From Ornithinimicrobium faecis (GTDB lineage Bacteria; Actinomycetota; Actinomycetes; Actinomycetales; Dermatophilaceae): a stretch of DNA of 64,000 bases. This document shows positions 9,092-17,274 of the stretch, one piece after another; positions within the stretch are counted from its first letter, which is position 1, and each line of letters opens with the position of its first letter. The stretch spans positions 1,612,001 through 1,676,000 of the forward strand of contig NZ_CP099489.1 of the NCBI RefSeq assembly GCF_023923225.1. The letters are read 5' to 3'. The translations under genes and the position numbers were made by a program. The notes beneath the pieces were generated by a model. It did no database searches and was not told the DNA's origin. It saw nothing but the letters and a program-made list of their open reading frames with translations.

Positions 9092-10575
9092 CGTCGGGAG
9101 TCAACGACCGGTTCGACTTCACCGCCCCGGTGCCACCGGTGGCCGACCTCGGACCGGTCCACTTCATCGCCATCGGCGGCTCCGGCATGTCCGGGGTCGC
9201 GCGGATGTTCCTGGCCGCCGGCGTGGCCGTCTCTGGCTCGGATGCGCGGGACTCGGCGACGCTGCGGGCCCTGGAGGCCGAGGGGGCGGCGGTCTTCGTC
9301 GGTCAGGCGCCCGAGAACCTGTCGGCGGATGTCCAGACCGTCGTGATCTCCTCGGCCATCCGCGAGAGCAACCCCGAGCTCGCTGCCGCACGGGAGCGGG
9401 GCCTGCGGGTGCTGCACCGCGCCCAGGGCATCGCCGCGCTGCTGCCGGGGCGGGCCGCCGTGGCTGTGGCCGGTGCCAACGGCAAGACGACCACCTCCGG
9501 CATGCTGACCGTCGCCCTGCAGCACTCGGGGGCCGACCCGGCCTATGTCCTGGGCTCGCAGTTGACCACGGACGACGGGCGCGGCACCAACGCTGCTCCG
9601 GGGACCGGGCCGTTCGTGATCGAGGCCGACGAGAGTGACGGGTCGTTCCTGACCTATCACCCCGACGTCGCGATCGTCACCAACATCAAGCCGGATCACC
9701 TGGACTTCTATGGTGACCTGGCGACCATCGAGGCGACCTTCGTGCGCTTTGCCAAGACGATCGCGGCCGACGGGCTGCTGGTGGCCGCGGCCGATGACCG
9801 TGGCGCTGCCACGCTGGCCGCGACCCACCACGAGGCCGGGGGAGCGGTGGCCACGTTTGGCACCGACGAGAGCGCCGACGTGTGGCTGACCGAGCTGCGC
9901 CCCGATGCGATGACCGCGACCGCGCACCTGACCTGGCAGCGCGACCTGACCGCCCCCAACGGCACGACTGTGGCGGCCGGGACGACCCGCACGCTGAGCG
10001 TGCCGATGCCGGGCGCCCACAACCTGGCCAACGCCGCGGCCGCACTGGTGGCGGCCACTGCAGGCCTCGGGCAGGACCTGGACGCCGTCCTGGCGGGCCT
10101 GGCGGCCTATCCGGGCACCCACCGCCGCTTCGAGCGCGTGGGCGAGGCAGCCGGCGTGTTGGTGATCGACGACTATGCCCACAACCCGGACAAGGTGGCC
10201 GCTGTGGTGCGTGCCGGACGCGGCCTGGTGGACACCGGCGGGGGACGCCTGGTCGTGCTCTTCCAGCCGCACCTGTTCTCGCGCACCCGCGACTTTGCCG
10301 CCGACTTCGCCGCCGGGCTGTCGGGCGCCGATGTCGTGGTGCTGCTGGACGTCTTCGCCGCCCGCGAGGACCCGATCGAGGGCGTCAGCGGAGCGAGCAT
10401 CGCCGACCTGGTGGACGGCCCCGAGGTGCACTATGTGCCTGAGCGGGACGCCGTCGTGGAGACGGTCGCCGGGCTGCTGCAGCAGGGCGATCTGGTGCTG
10501 ACCGTGGGTGCCGGGGACATCACCGAGCTCGGCGCCCCGCTGGTGGCCCGTCTGACCGAGCGCGGTGCCCAGTGA
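9088..10575 (+). CDS. murC: MurC, UDP-MurNAc:L-Ala ligase
   Basis: A 495-residue Mur ligase that attaches L-alanine to UDP-MurNAc, the first step of stem-peptide synthesis. The N-terminal GIGGSGMSG-type nucleotide loop (IAIGGSGMSGVARMF), the P-loop VAGANGKTTTSG (lysine 133), the EADESDGSF motif, NIKPDHLDFYGD and DDYAHNP are all present. The ATG overlaps the murG stop and the end overlaps the ftsQ GTG (GTGA). Confidence 0.97.
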   Translation: MTSGVNDRFDFTAPVPPVADLGPVHFIAIGGSGMSGVARMFLAAGVAVSGSDARDSATLRALEAEGAAVFVGQAPENLSADVQTVVISSAIRESNPELAAARERGLRVLHRAQGIAALLPGRAAVAVAGANGKTTTSGMLTVALQHSGADPAYVLGSQLTTDDGRGTNAAPGTGPFVIEADESDGSFLTYHPDVAIVTNIKPDHLDFYGDLATIEATFVRFAKTIAADGLLVAAADDRGAATLAATHHEAGGAVATFGTDESADVWLTELRPDAMTATAHLTWQRDLTAPNGTTVAAGTTRTLSVPMPGAHNLANAAAALVAATAGLGQDLDAVLAGLAAYPGTHRRFERVGEAAGVLVIDDYAHNPDKVAAVVRAGRGLVDTGGGRLVVLFQPHLFSRTRDFAADFAAGLSGADVVVLLDVFAAREDPIEGVSGASIADLVDGPEVHYVPERDAVVETVAGLLQQGDLVLTVGAGDITELGAPLVARLTERGAQ

Positions 10576-11441
10576 CCAGCAAGAAGGACCGAGACCTCAA
10601 CAAGACGTCGAGGTCTGAGAAGGCTCGCACCTATCGCTGGGGCAAGCGCAAGGGGCAGCCCAAGGCGCACCCTCGACTGCGGCAGCGTGCGGCGGAGGTG
10701 CGGCGTCGCCCGTGGCGTGTGGTGGCTGCCCTGGCGGTGGTGCTCGCGCTGGTTGGCGCCGTGGTCTTCCTGTTCGGCTTCTCGAGCGTCTTTGAGGTCG
10801 AGGAGGTCACCGTGGCCGGCGCCGAGGGCGAGCTTGCTGAGGGCGCCCAGGAGGCTGCGCAGACGCAACTTGGCACGCCGCTGGCGCGGGTCGACGGCGA
10901 GGCCGTGGAGGCACTCGTGCTGGAGGACCTGCGGATCGCCACGGCCGAGGTGGGCCGCAACTGGCCCTCGGGGCTCACCCTCGACCTGACGTTGCGTGAG
11001 CCTGCGCTGGCCATCAAGCAGAGCGGCGTCAAGGACATCCAGCTCGTGGACGCCGCCGGCGTGGTCTATGACAGCGTCAAGGAGGCACCCAAGGGGGTCC
11101 CGAGCGCCCAGGTGAAGATGACGGGCGACGACCTCGACCCGGGCCACCTGGTGGCGCTGCAGGGGCTGCGGGACTCCCTGCCTGAGTCCGTGGCCGATGA
11201 GTCTGCTGCGCTGACGCTGACCAAGACCGGTGACATCCAGTTCACCGTGGGCAACATCGAGGTCGTGTGGGGCGACGGCAGCAACAGCCAGCTCAAGGGC
11301 CGTGTGCTCGAGGGCCTGCTCGACCAGGAGGGCCTGGATCCCGATGCAGACGTCCCCGCCGCGGGGCCGATGCGGATCGATCTGAGCACCCCGGCAACGC
11401 CGGTGGTGACCGGTCTGAGCATCCAGCAGCCGGAGGACTAG
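10572..11441 (+). CDS. ftsQ: FtsQ, divisome membrane protein with POTRA domain
   Basis: A 289-residue bitopic protein. The cytoplasmic N terminus is highly basic (about residues 1-50), a membrane span follows (WRVVAALAVVLALVGAVVFLFGF), then a POTRA-type segment (FEVEEVTVAGAEG) and the FtsQ/DivIB domain. It links FtsL/FtsB to the early divisome. Sequence conservation is low, as is typical, so the call depends on topology and on its place between murC and ftsZ. The GTG at 10572 overlaps the murC stop. Confidence 0.92.
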   Translation: MTSKKDRDLNKTSRSEKARTYRWGKRKGQPKAHPRLRQRAAEVRRRPWRVVAALAVVLALVGAVVFLFGFSSVFEVEEVTVAGAEGELAEGAQEAAQTQLGTPLARVDGEAVEALVLEDLRIATAEVGRNWPSGLTLDLTLREPALAIKQSGVKDIQLVDAAGVVYDSVKEAPKGVPSAQVKMTGDDLDPGHLVALQGLRDSLPESVADESAALTLTKTGDIQFTVGNIEVVWGDGSNSQLKGRVLEGLLDQEGLDPDADVPAAGPMRIDLSTPATPVVTGLSIQQPED

Positions 11442-11451
11442 GGGGCGGAAA

Positions 11452-11473
11452 GGCCCCTGAACGTTCAGGGGCC
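11452..11473 (+). terminator. Perfect 22-bp palindrome just after ftsQ
   Basis: GGCCCCTGAAC at 11452-11462 is followed immediately by its reverse complement (11463-11473), ten bases after the ftsQ stop. The stem is strong but no T-run follows, so it may be an attenuator or a protein-binding palindrome and not a full terminator. The element GTTCAGGGG recurs 30 bp downstream at 11492. Confidence 0.5.
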
Positions 11474-11491
11474 TGCCTGTGCCGCGCGGCT

Positions 11492-11516
11492 GTTCAGGGG
11501 GCTGAACCTTTACTTT
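11492..11516 (+). promoter_or_regulatory. Inverted repeat and candidate -10 for ftsZ
   Basis: GTTCAG-GGGG-CTGAAC (11492-11507) is followed by TACTTT at 11511-11516, which fits a TAnnnT -10 box. Transcription starting 6-8 bases later would begin at about 11522, close to the first strand of the folded leader. No good -35 is visible, so an activator or an alternative sigma factor would be needed. This is inference. Confidence 0.35.
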
Positions 11517-11518
11517 AG

Positions 11519-11616
11519 GTGCAGCGGGCTGGGCGTGCTCGGAGTGAGGACGTATGCTCGCACGATAGCGAGCACGCCAACTCCCGGTCCGGAGTCATTG
11601 GTGCTGCCCGCTGCAC
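11519..11616 (+). promoter_or_regulatory. Nested inverted repeats in the ftsZ leader (possible three-way junction RNA)
   Basis: Three perfect Watson-Crick helices can form. P1 is 11 bp (GTGCAGCGGGC at 11519-11529 with 11606-11616), P2 is 9 bp (GGCGTGCTC at 11532-11540 with 11570-11578), and P3 is 5 bp (ACTCC at 11580-11584 with GGAGT at 11591-11595). P1 encloses P2 and P3. A competing hairpin TGCTCGC/GCGAGCA (11555-11561 with 11568-11574) would disrupt P2. The element ends 36 bases before the ftsZ start and 21 bases before its SD. Known leader families were not recognised. It could instead act as DNA (operator or cruciform). Confidence 0.6.
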
Positions 11617-11652
11617 AGTCTTAAGCAGGACTCCTTAAGGAAGGTTCCACCC

Positions 11653-12957
11653 GTGTCCTCAGCGCAGAACTACCTGGCCGTCATCAAGGTCGTCGGCATC
11701 GGCGGCGGTGGCGTCAACGCCATCAACCGGATGATCGATGTCGGCCTCAAGGGCGTCGAGTTCATCGCCATCAACACTGACGCCCAGGCGCTGCTGATGA
11801 GTGATGCCGACGTCAAGCTCGACGTGGGCCGTGAGCTCACCCGTGGTCTCGGCGCCGGCGCCGACCCGGAGGTCGGCCGCAAGGCTGCAGAGGACCACAT
11901 GGAGGAGATCGAGGAGGCCCTGCGCGGCGCCGACATGGTCTTCGTGACCGCCGGCGAGGGTGGTGGCACCGGCACGGGTGGCGCGCCGGTCGTGGCCAAG
12001 GTCGCCAAGTCTCTCGGCGCGCTGACCATCGGTGTGGTCACCCGCCCGTTCACCTTCGAGGGCCGCCGCCGCGCCAACCAGGCCGAGACCGGCATCGGCA
12101 GCCTCCGCGAGGAGGTCGACACCCTGATCGTCATCCCGAACGACCGGCTGCTGTCGATCTCCGACCGCCAGGTCTCCATGCTCGATGCCTTCCGCAGCGC
12201 CGACCAGGTCCTGCTCTCTGGTGTCCAGGGCATCACCGACCTGATCACGACCCCGGGTCTGATCAACCTCGACTTCGCCGACGTCAAGTCGGTCATGCAG
12301 GGGGCCGGCTCGGCCCTGATGGGCATCGGCTCGGCCCGCGGTGAGGACCGCGCCGTCCAGGCCGCCGAACTCGCGATCTCCAGCCCGCTGCTCGAGGCCT
12401 CCATCGAGGGCGCCCACGGTGTGCTGCTCTCTGTGCAGGGTGGCTCCGACCTCGGTCTGTTCGAGATCAACGAGGCAGCCCGACTGGTGCAGGAGGCCGC
12501 GCACCCCGAGGCCAACATCATCTTCGGTGCCGTCATCGACGACTCGCTCGGAGATGAGGTGCGCGTCACCGTGATTGCCGCCGGCTTCGACGGGGGAGCG
12601 CCCATGCAGCGCTCCGACGACAGGGCACTCGGCCAGGTGCAGGCAGGTGGGACCAATCGTCCTCCGGCGCAACAGGGTCAGCCCCAGCAGGGTCAGCCGC
12701 AGCAGCGCCCGGCACAGCAGCCTCAGCAGGGCCAGCCCGCCCGTGCGCCACAGCAGGCGCCCGCGCAGCAGGGACAGCCCCAGCAGCAGCCCGCACAGGC
12801 TCCTCAGGGGCAGCCGCAGGCCGCTCCGGCCCAGCAGGGTCAGCCGAGGCCTCAGCAGGGCCAGCCGGCCGCCCAGCCGCAGCAGCCGCCGCGTCAGCCC
12901 CAGCCGGTGACGTTCGACGACTCCGACGACCTGGACGTGCCCGACTTCCTCAAGTGA
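11653..12957 (+). CDS. ftsZ: FtsZ, tubulin-like cell division GTPase
   Basis: A 434-residue FtsZ that polymerises into the Z ring. The N-terminal [16 protein letters not shown], the tubulin signature GGGTGTGG (about residues 103-110) and the T7 loop region [11 protein letters not shown] are present. After the GTPase core (to about residue 320) there is a linker of about 95 residues made almost entirely of Q, P, A and G. The conserved C-terminal peptide ends in DVPDFLK and would bind SepF or other tethers. The start is GTG at 11653 with AAGGAAGG at 11637-11644. The gene has its own structured leader and is followed by a terminator. Confidence 0.98.
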   Translation: MSSAQNYLAVIKVVGIGGGGVNAINRMIDVGLKGVEFIAINTDAQALLMSDADVKLDVGRELTRGLGAGADPEVGRKAAEDHMEEIEEALRGADMVFVTAGEGGGTGTGGAPVVAKVAKSLGALTIGVVTRPFTFEGRRRANQAETGIGSLREEVDTLIVIPNDRLLSISDRQVSMLDAFRSADQVLLSGVQGITDLITTPGLINLDFADVKSVMQGAGSALMGIGSARGEDRAVQAAELAISSPLLEASIEGAHGVLLSVQGGSDLGLFEINEAARLVQEAAHPEANIIFGAVIDDSLGDEVRVTVIAAGFDGGAPMQRSDDRALGQVQAGGTNRPPAQQGQPQQGQPQQRPAQQPQQGQPARAPQQAPAQQGQPQQQPAQAPQGQPQAAPAQQGQPRPQQGQPAAQPQQPPRQPQPVTFDDSDDLDVPDFLK

Positions 12958-13017
12958 GTCCCAGGTTTAGTCGCGTTCACGGACGGGTAAAGCCCCGGTA
13001 AAGCGCGTGCAACCACC

Positions 13018-13056
13018 AAGCGCCCCAGCCACATTGGCTGGGGCGCTTGCTTTTTG
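13018..13056 (+). terminator. Strong intrinsic terminator after ftsZ
   Basis: A 14-bp perfect stem, AAGCGCCCCAGCCA (13018-13031) and its complement (13035-13048), with the 3-base loop CAT and then GCTTTTTG. It ends the dcw transcript. The rest of the 12958-13503 gap holds no convincing gene; the region around 13100-13300 shows nothing I can name. Confidence 0.9.
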
Positions 13057-13303
13057 TGCAGGACGGTGTCAGGATCCTCTCAGGTTCCTCGCCCCAGGAG
13101 CCTGCATGGCCCCCTGAATCACTCCACGCACCCTCCTGTTGCGGTCCGCGAGCTTGGACCGGCCCGGGCGGTGTTTCCCCTGTTCACAGGGCTGTCGTTG
13201 TCGTGATCACCCCGCCTGCAGACGCCTCCCGGGCCGCGGCCAGCTGCGCAACCCTGGGCGGCCGGTGACGCCCCCGCCAAGCCCTCACGTCCACCTCGCC
13301 GTT

Positions 13304-13503
13304 AGGTCATGTTCAGGTCAAGGTACCGTCAAGTACTGTTATGGAAACGTTATAGAACTGGCTTGTGCAACGTTCAACCGTGTGTCACAGTTCTCTCAGG
13401 TTCCGGTGAGCAACCGGGACTTACCCCCACAGTCGGGAGCACTCCCGACGTTTCCCCATTAAGGGCGCCAGCGGCGCCATCACCCTTGAAAGAGGAGACT
13501 TCC
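13304..13503 (+). promoter_or_regulatory. flp promoter region and structured leader
   Basis: AGGTCA occurs at 13304-13309 and 13315-13320 (11 bp apart, one helical turn), with AGGTAC directly after. A -10-like TATAGA is at 13351-13356. Three hairpins follow: CCGGT/ACCGG (13403-13417), GTCGGGA/TCCCGAC (13432-13449), and AAGGG/CCCTT around an inner GGCGCC pair (13461-13487). AGAGGAG (13491-13497) then precedes the flp ATG. The arrangement suggests an activator-dependent promoter and a stable leader for an abundant pilin transcript. No binding protein is identified. Confidence 0.45.
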
Positions 13504-13695
13504 ATGCTCGCTATTGAGTACTTCCTAGGTGCCGTTCGCGACAAGTTCGAGGACAAGGAGAAGGGCGCGACGGCCGTGGAGTACGGCCTCCTCGTGGCCC
13601 TGATTGCTGCGGTCATCGTCGGTGTTGTTGCCCTGCTCGGAGGTAAGATTCTGACTGCCTTCACCAAGGTGAACTCCGCGCTGCCCGGCACCTGA
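13504..13695 (+). CDS. flp: Flp-type major pilin
   Basis: A 63-residue prepilin of the Flp/Fap class. The basic and acidic leader (DKFEDKEKG) is followed by the processing site G/ATAVEYG and the hydrophobic assembly helix LLVALIAAVIVGVVALLGG. Cleavage after KG by a TadV/CpaA-type peptidase would leave a mature pilin of about 41 residues. The conserved Glu (+5) and Tyr (+6) of mature Flp are present. It is the first gene of the tad locus and has a strong SD. A stem-loop after the stop probably separates its expression from that of the assembly genes. No prepilin peptidase gene is found in the window. Confidence 0.93.
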   Translation: MLAIEYFLGAVRDKFEDKEKGATAVEYGLLVALIAAVIVGVVALLGGKILTAFTKVNSALPGT

Positions 13696-13726
13696 GCCGT
13701 AAGGAATATCCGGATTGTGTGCGGCG

Positions 13727-13754
13727 GCGCGGTGTCTGACTACAGACACCGCGC
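13727..13754 (+). terminator. Stem-loop between flp and tadE
   Basis: A 12-bp perfect stem (GCGCGGTGTCTG at 13727-13738 and its complement at 13743-13754) with loop ACTA, 31 bases after the flp stop. No T-run follows. It likely acts as a partial terminator or RNA stabiliser, allowing more pilin than assembly proteins. Confidence 0.6.
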
Positions 13755-13810
13755 TGCCGAGCTCAATGAGAAGTTAATGAGTTTCCCGCGCATCCACCAA
13801 GGTAGGGATT

Positions 13811-14215
13811 ATGGAGCTGTTGTTCAGAGGTCAGCGAGACTTGGGCGCGGCTGCTGTCGAGTTCGCCTTGGTCGCCCTGATGCTCGTCATGATCCTCTTT
13901 GGGACGATCGAGTTCGGCCGGTTCTGGATGATCCAGTCGTCCCTGTCCCAGATTGCCCGCGAAGGCGTTCGTGAGATGGCCATCAATGGTCAAGAAGGTC
14001 CCACCTCGGCGAACAAGCTGATGGCCGACCGCGTCCTAGCACTCAACCTCGAGGTCGCACCGGCCGTCTCGGCAGATGCCCCTGGTGGAAAATGCTCCGT
14101 GGGCGAGACCGCGACAGCTGTCATTACCGCGTCGGGGGTCTCCACGATGACAGGCATCGACTTCTGGGGTGCCATCGACCTCAAGGGAAAGGCTGAGATG
14201 AGATGCGGCGGTTGA
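13811..14215 (+). CDS. tadE: TadE-like pseudopilin
   Basis: A 134-residue TadE-family protein. A short basic N terminus and the processing-like motif DLG/AAAVEFALV lead into one hydrophobic helix (VALMLVMILFGTIEF). The conserved GTIEFGRFW and SQIAREGVREMA segments of the family follow. TadE/TadF are minor pilins needed for Flp fibre assembly. The C-terminal half is extracellular and contains two cysteines. It overlaps the next gene by 13 bases, so the two are probably coupled. Confidence 0.85.
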   Translation: MELLFRGQRDLGAAAVEFALVALMLVMILFGTIEFGRFWMIQSSLSQIAREGVREMAINGQEGPTSANKLMADRVLALNLEVAPAVSADAPGGKCSVGETATAVITASGVSTMTGIDFWGAIDLKGKAEMRCGG

Positions 14216-15195
14216 CCCGGCTTTTCCGTAGTGATGCCGAGCGCGGAGCGACCGCGATCGTCGTTGCTCTCCTGATGACTGTGATCCTCGGATTCGCCGG
14301 CCTCGCGATCGATCTCGGCGCCTCATATGCCAAGCACACAGAGCTCCAGACTGGCGCCGACGCCGCGGCTCTCGCTCTAGCGCAGGGCTTCGGCACCGAT
14401 AAGTGTAAGAAGACAGGCAGTGTCACCTCGGAAGCCACGACGTGGGTCCAGGGCAACGTGCTTAACGACAGCGGTGCCGCGCACGGTGATCCTGAGTGCC
14501 TTGCGGTCAATAGAGTCAAGGTTGTCGCAGACGCAACGCTGGATCACTGGTTCATGCCCGTCGTGGGTAAGTCCAGCAGTGACCTGACTGCCGACGCTAC
14601 GGTCGAGTGGGGCAAGCCTGTTGCTGGGACCACGGTGCCTCTGACGATCTCTGCCTGCAGCTTCGAGAAGCAAGTAAATAAGCCAGATTTGAACAAGATG
14701 GTTACCATCTGGCTGCCTAAGCCCAACGGTGAGGGCGAAGATTGTGACTGGCACGATGATTATCCCTCTGGTGGCTTTGGTGTCCTCGATAACACTGCTT
14801 GCAAGACAGAGATTGCAGTCCCTGCCTGGGAAGTCGGCTCAGCGCCAGGCGGATCTGGTTGGAGCAACTGCGAAGACATGGGTCCGATGGGCCAAGTGCA
14901 CCTCTTCCCAATCTATGATGCCTACGAGAAGCAGGGGCAACAGGCGACCTATCACCTGAAGCAGTTCGCGGCCTTCGAGTTACATGGAATCAAGTTTCAG
15001 CAAGGCAGTACTAAAACCTATGGAGACTGCTCCGATGGTGTTCCGTCCACGCCGCCAGAGTGGGCCGGCAAGGAGCAGAATGCGTCATGTATCGTAGGGA
15101 AGTTCCTTAAGTATGTGGAATTGGAAGACGTTGACTTCGAGATTGTTGCCCCTAAGTCTAGTGACACCACAATTATTATTCGTCTGATCGACTGA
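14203..15195 (+). CDS. tadG: TadG-like pilus assembly protein (Tad domain)
   Basis: A 330-residue protein whose N terminus carries the putative Flp-pilus TadE/G-like domain: basic RRLTRLFRSDAERGATA, a single span (IVVALLMTVILGFAGLAIDLG), then SYAKHTELQTGADAAALALA. The remaining ~270 residues are extracellular, contain about ten cysteines and match nothing I recognise. They may form a surface domain of the minor pilin. Compared with the neighbouring dcw genes, the second half is visibly richer in A/T and in codons such as AAT, ATT and GAT. The tad locus may be acquired, and this protein may be its most variable part. Confidence 0.75.
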   Translation: MRRLTRLFRSDAERGATAIVVALLMTVILGFAGLAIDLGASYAKHTELQTGADAAALALAQGFGTDKCKKTGSVTSEATTWVQGNVLNDSGAAHGDPECLAVNRVKVVADATLDHWFMPVVGKSSSDLTADATVEWGKPVAGTTVPLTISACSFEKQVNKPDLNKMVTIWLPKPNGEGEDCDWHDDYPSGGFGVLDNTACKTEIAVPAWEVGSAPGGSGWSNCEDMGPMGQVHLFPIYDAYEKQGQQATYHLKQFAAFELHGIKFQQGSTKTYGDCSDGVPSTPPEWAGKEQNASCIVGKFLKYVELEDVDFEIVAPKSSDTTIIIRLID

Positions 15196-15205
15196 GAGAC
15201 CTGTC

Positions 15206-16087
15206 ATGATACGCCGTATTGTTGCCGCCTTCGCGGCTCTGGTCCTGGCCGCTGTTGGCGTTTTCCTCGTGCTGTCTTACGCAAACACAGCAGACGACCG
15301 TGCCATGGCCGACATGGAGACGGTCAACGTCCTCGTGGCCACGGGGGAGATCCCAGAGGGTACGCCCGCCGATCAACTGGGCGAGCTCGTAGCAGTCAAA
15401 GCGGTGCCAGCGAAGTTCGTTGTCGATGACGCAATTTCGGACGTCGGCGACCTAGGCAGTGAGTTGTCGACCGTTTCTCTGACAGCCGGTGAGCAGCTGA
15501 CTAGTGCACGCTTCGCCGACGTCGAAGACCTTCGGGCACAGGGAGAGTTCCCCATTCCGGACGGGGCTGCGAATCTGCACCAGTTGACGATCGACCTGCC
15601 GAACCCACAGGCGCTGGGTGGCAGCATCGCCCCGGGTGACACTGTTGGCCTCTTCTCAACCTTCGAGCTTTCGCCCCCGACCGGGTGGGTCGAAGGCCCT
15701 GATGGTGAGTTGTTGTGGAACCCCGACGCTGCTCGGACCAACGACCCGAACACAAGTGGCAGCGAAGACGAGAAGGGCTCTGAAGATGGTGGGAGCTCAG
15801 CAACGAACGAGTCCATCACTTACACGGACCTCGTTCTGGACAAGGCGCTCGTCGTGCGGGTTGAGGGCGGCTACATCGCCACCACGTCCGAAGACGAAGA
15901 AGATGCACGGGCGCAGGACACCATCCACGTCACCCTCGCCCTTGAACCCCAGGACGCGGCGATGGTCATCCAATCCATGCAGACTGGCTCAGTCTGGTTG
16001 ACGTTGTCGCCCGAGGGTGCTGACGAAGCTGACATCGACGCGGTTATCCCCGCGGCCCCAGCGCGTGTGGCAGGAGTCGTGGAATGA
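15206..16087 (+). CDS. cpaB: CpaB/RcpC-like Flp pilus assembly protein with SAF domain
   Basis: A 293-residue protein. An N-terminal signal-anchor (RRIVAAFAALVLAAVGVFLVLSY) precedes an SAF-type segment (VNVLVATGEIPEGTPADQL) and the RcpC/CpaB domain (about residues 60-290). A low-complexity insert rich in S, E, D and N (about residues 172-205) is unlike the core family. CpaB stabilises the secretion channel in proteobacteria. Its role without an outer membrane is not clear; in actinobacteria it is retained as a cell-envelope part of the machine. The ATG has GAGAG upstream and the stop overlaps the next ATG. Confidence 0.85.
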   Translation: MIRRIVAAFAALVLAAVGVFLVLSYANTADDRAMADMETVNVLVATGEIPEGTPADQLGELVAVKAVPAKFVVDDAISDVGDLGSELSTVSLTAGEQLTSARFADVEDLRAQGEFPIPDGAANLHQLTIDLPNPQALGGSIAPGDTVGLFSTFELSPPTGWVEGPDGELLWNPDAARTNDPNTSGSEDEKGSEDGGSSATNESITYTDLVLDKALVVRVEGGYIATTSEDEEDARAQDTIHVTLALEPQDAAMVIQSMQTGSVWLTLSPEGADEADIDAVIPAAPARVAGVVE

Positions 16088-17274
16088 GCTCGGTGATTCT
16101 TGCCAGCGCGTCCACGGACCTTGCCCGCCGCGTGAGGTTGGCCTCCGGGGACAACCTCTTCGTGCTCGCTCCGGAACAGGTGCCGAGTGGACCGGCGCAG
16201 CTGCTCGGTCTCAGCAATGGCACCGGGCCAGTCGAGGCCGTCATGCTGGACGTGACCCGCGAGGAGACTCTTGACGATTCGCTCGGCCTGGCCGGGCGGT
16301 TCCAGGAGCAGTTCCCACTCGTTGCCATGCTGCTCATCACGGATCGACCGACGGAGTTGGCGCTCCCCGCACTGCGCGCTGGCGTGCGTGATCTCGTCGA
16401 ACCCGATATATCTGTGGACGCTATGCGTTGGACACTGCGCCATGCGATCGAGAAGGCCGGGGCAAGTGGTGCGTCGTCGGACGATCCTCAGTCGGTCGGC
16501 CGGGTCATCACTGTGGCATCTCCCAAGGGCGGGGTGGGCAAGACGACTCTCGCGACCAACCTGGCCGTGGGACTGGCGCAGCAGTCACCGACTGGCACTG
16601 TGCTCGTCGACCTTGACATCCAGTTCGGCGACGTGAGTGCGGCGCTGGACCTTGACCCGACATACACCATTGGGGATGCGGTGCACGGGTCCACGCTGCG
16701 CGATGCCACGGGGTTGAAGACTCTGCTGACCAAGCATTCCACTGGCCTCCATGTGCTGTGTGGGGTGAAGTCGCCGGTCGAAGCTGACGAGATCACCGCG
16801 GAGGACGTGTCCACCATCATCGGTCTATTGAAGGCCGAGTTCCGTTATGTGGTGATCGATACGGCACCGGGACTTGTTCCCCACACGCTCTCTGCCCTCG
16901 ACCACACCACCGACCTGGTGCTCGTTGCGAGCCTTGACGTGCCCAGTGTCCGGGGGCTGCGCAAGGAACTTGAGTTGCTCGAAGAGCTCGAGCTGCCTCC
17001 CGCAACGAGACACGTCGCAGTCAACATGGTGGGCCGTGGAGGAGGACTGTCCGTCGCGGATGTCGAGGCTACGATCGGCCGCCCCGTCGACTTCGTCATT
17101 CCACGCTCCCCCAAAATCATTGCATCAACGAATCGTGGTCGGCCGCTCCTCCAGGAACCCGGGCGAGACAAACTACGTCGAGACCTCACCCAGATCGTGG
17201 ACCGCTTCAGTCCCATCACCGCCCGCAAGCCCGGCCTGGATTGGTCGGGGCGCCACCGAGGAGCAGCGTCATGA
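16084..17274 (+). CDS. cpaE: CpaE/TadZ-like ParA-family ATPase
   Basis: A 396-residue protein. Residues 1-125 resemble a degenerate receiver-like domain, as in CpaE/TadZ. A MinD/ParA ATPase follows with the deviant Walker A motif SPKGGVGKTTLATNLA (lysines 148 and 153), the switch region LVDLDIQFGD and VVIDTAPGL. TadZ proteins place the pilus machine in the cell, often at a pole. A DivIVA-domain gene at the end of the same gene run makes this role interesting here. The ATG overlaps the cpaB stop. Confidence 0.88.
   Translation: MSSVILASASTDLARRVRLASGDNLFVLAPEQVPSGPAQLLGLSNGTGPVEAVMLDVTREETLDDSLGLAGRFQEQFPLVAMLLITDRPTELALPALRAGVRDLVEPDISVDAMRWTLRHAIEKAGASGASSDDPQSVGRVITVASPKGGVGKTTLATNLAVGLAQQSPTGTVLVDLDIQFGDVSAALDLDPTYTIGDAVHGSTLRDATGLKTLLTKHSTGLHVLCGVKSPVEADEITAEDVSTIIGLLKAEFRYVVIDTAPGLVPHTLSALDHTTDLVLVASLDVPSVRGLRKELELLEELELPPATRHVAVNMVGRGGGLSVADVEATIGRPVDFVIPRSPKIIASTNRGRPLLQEPGRDKLRRDLTQIVDRFSPITARKPGLDWSGRHRGAAS

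Noticed and set aside
13047..13268. Small ORF after the ftsZ terminator
   Set aside because: It starts inside the terminator region, has no SD, no recognisable domain and poor codon structure.
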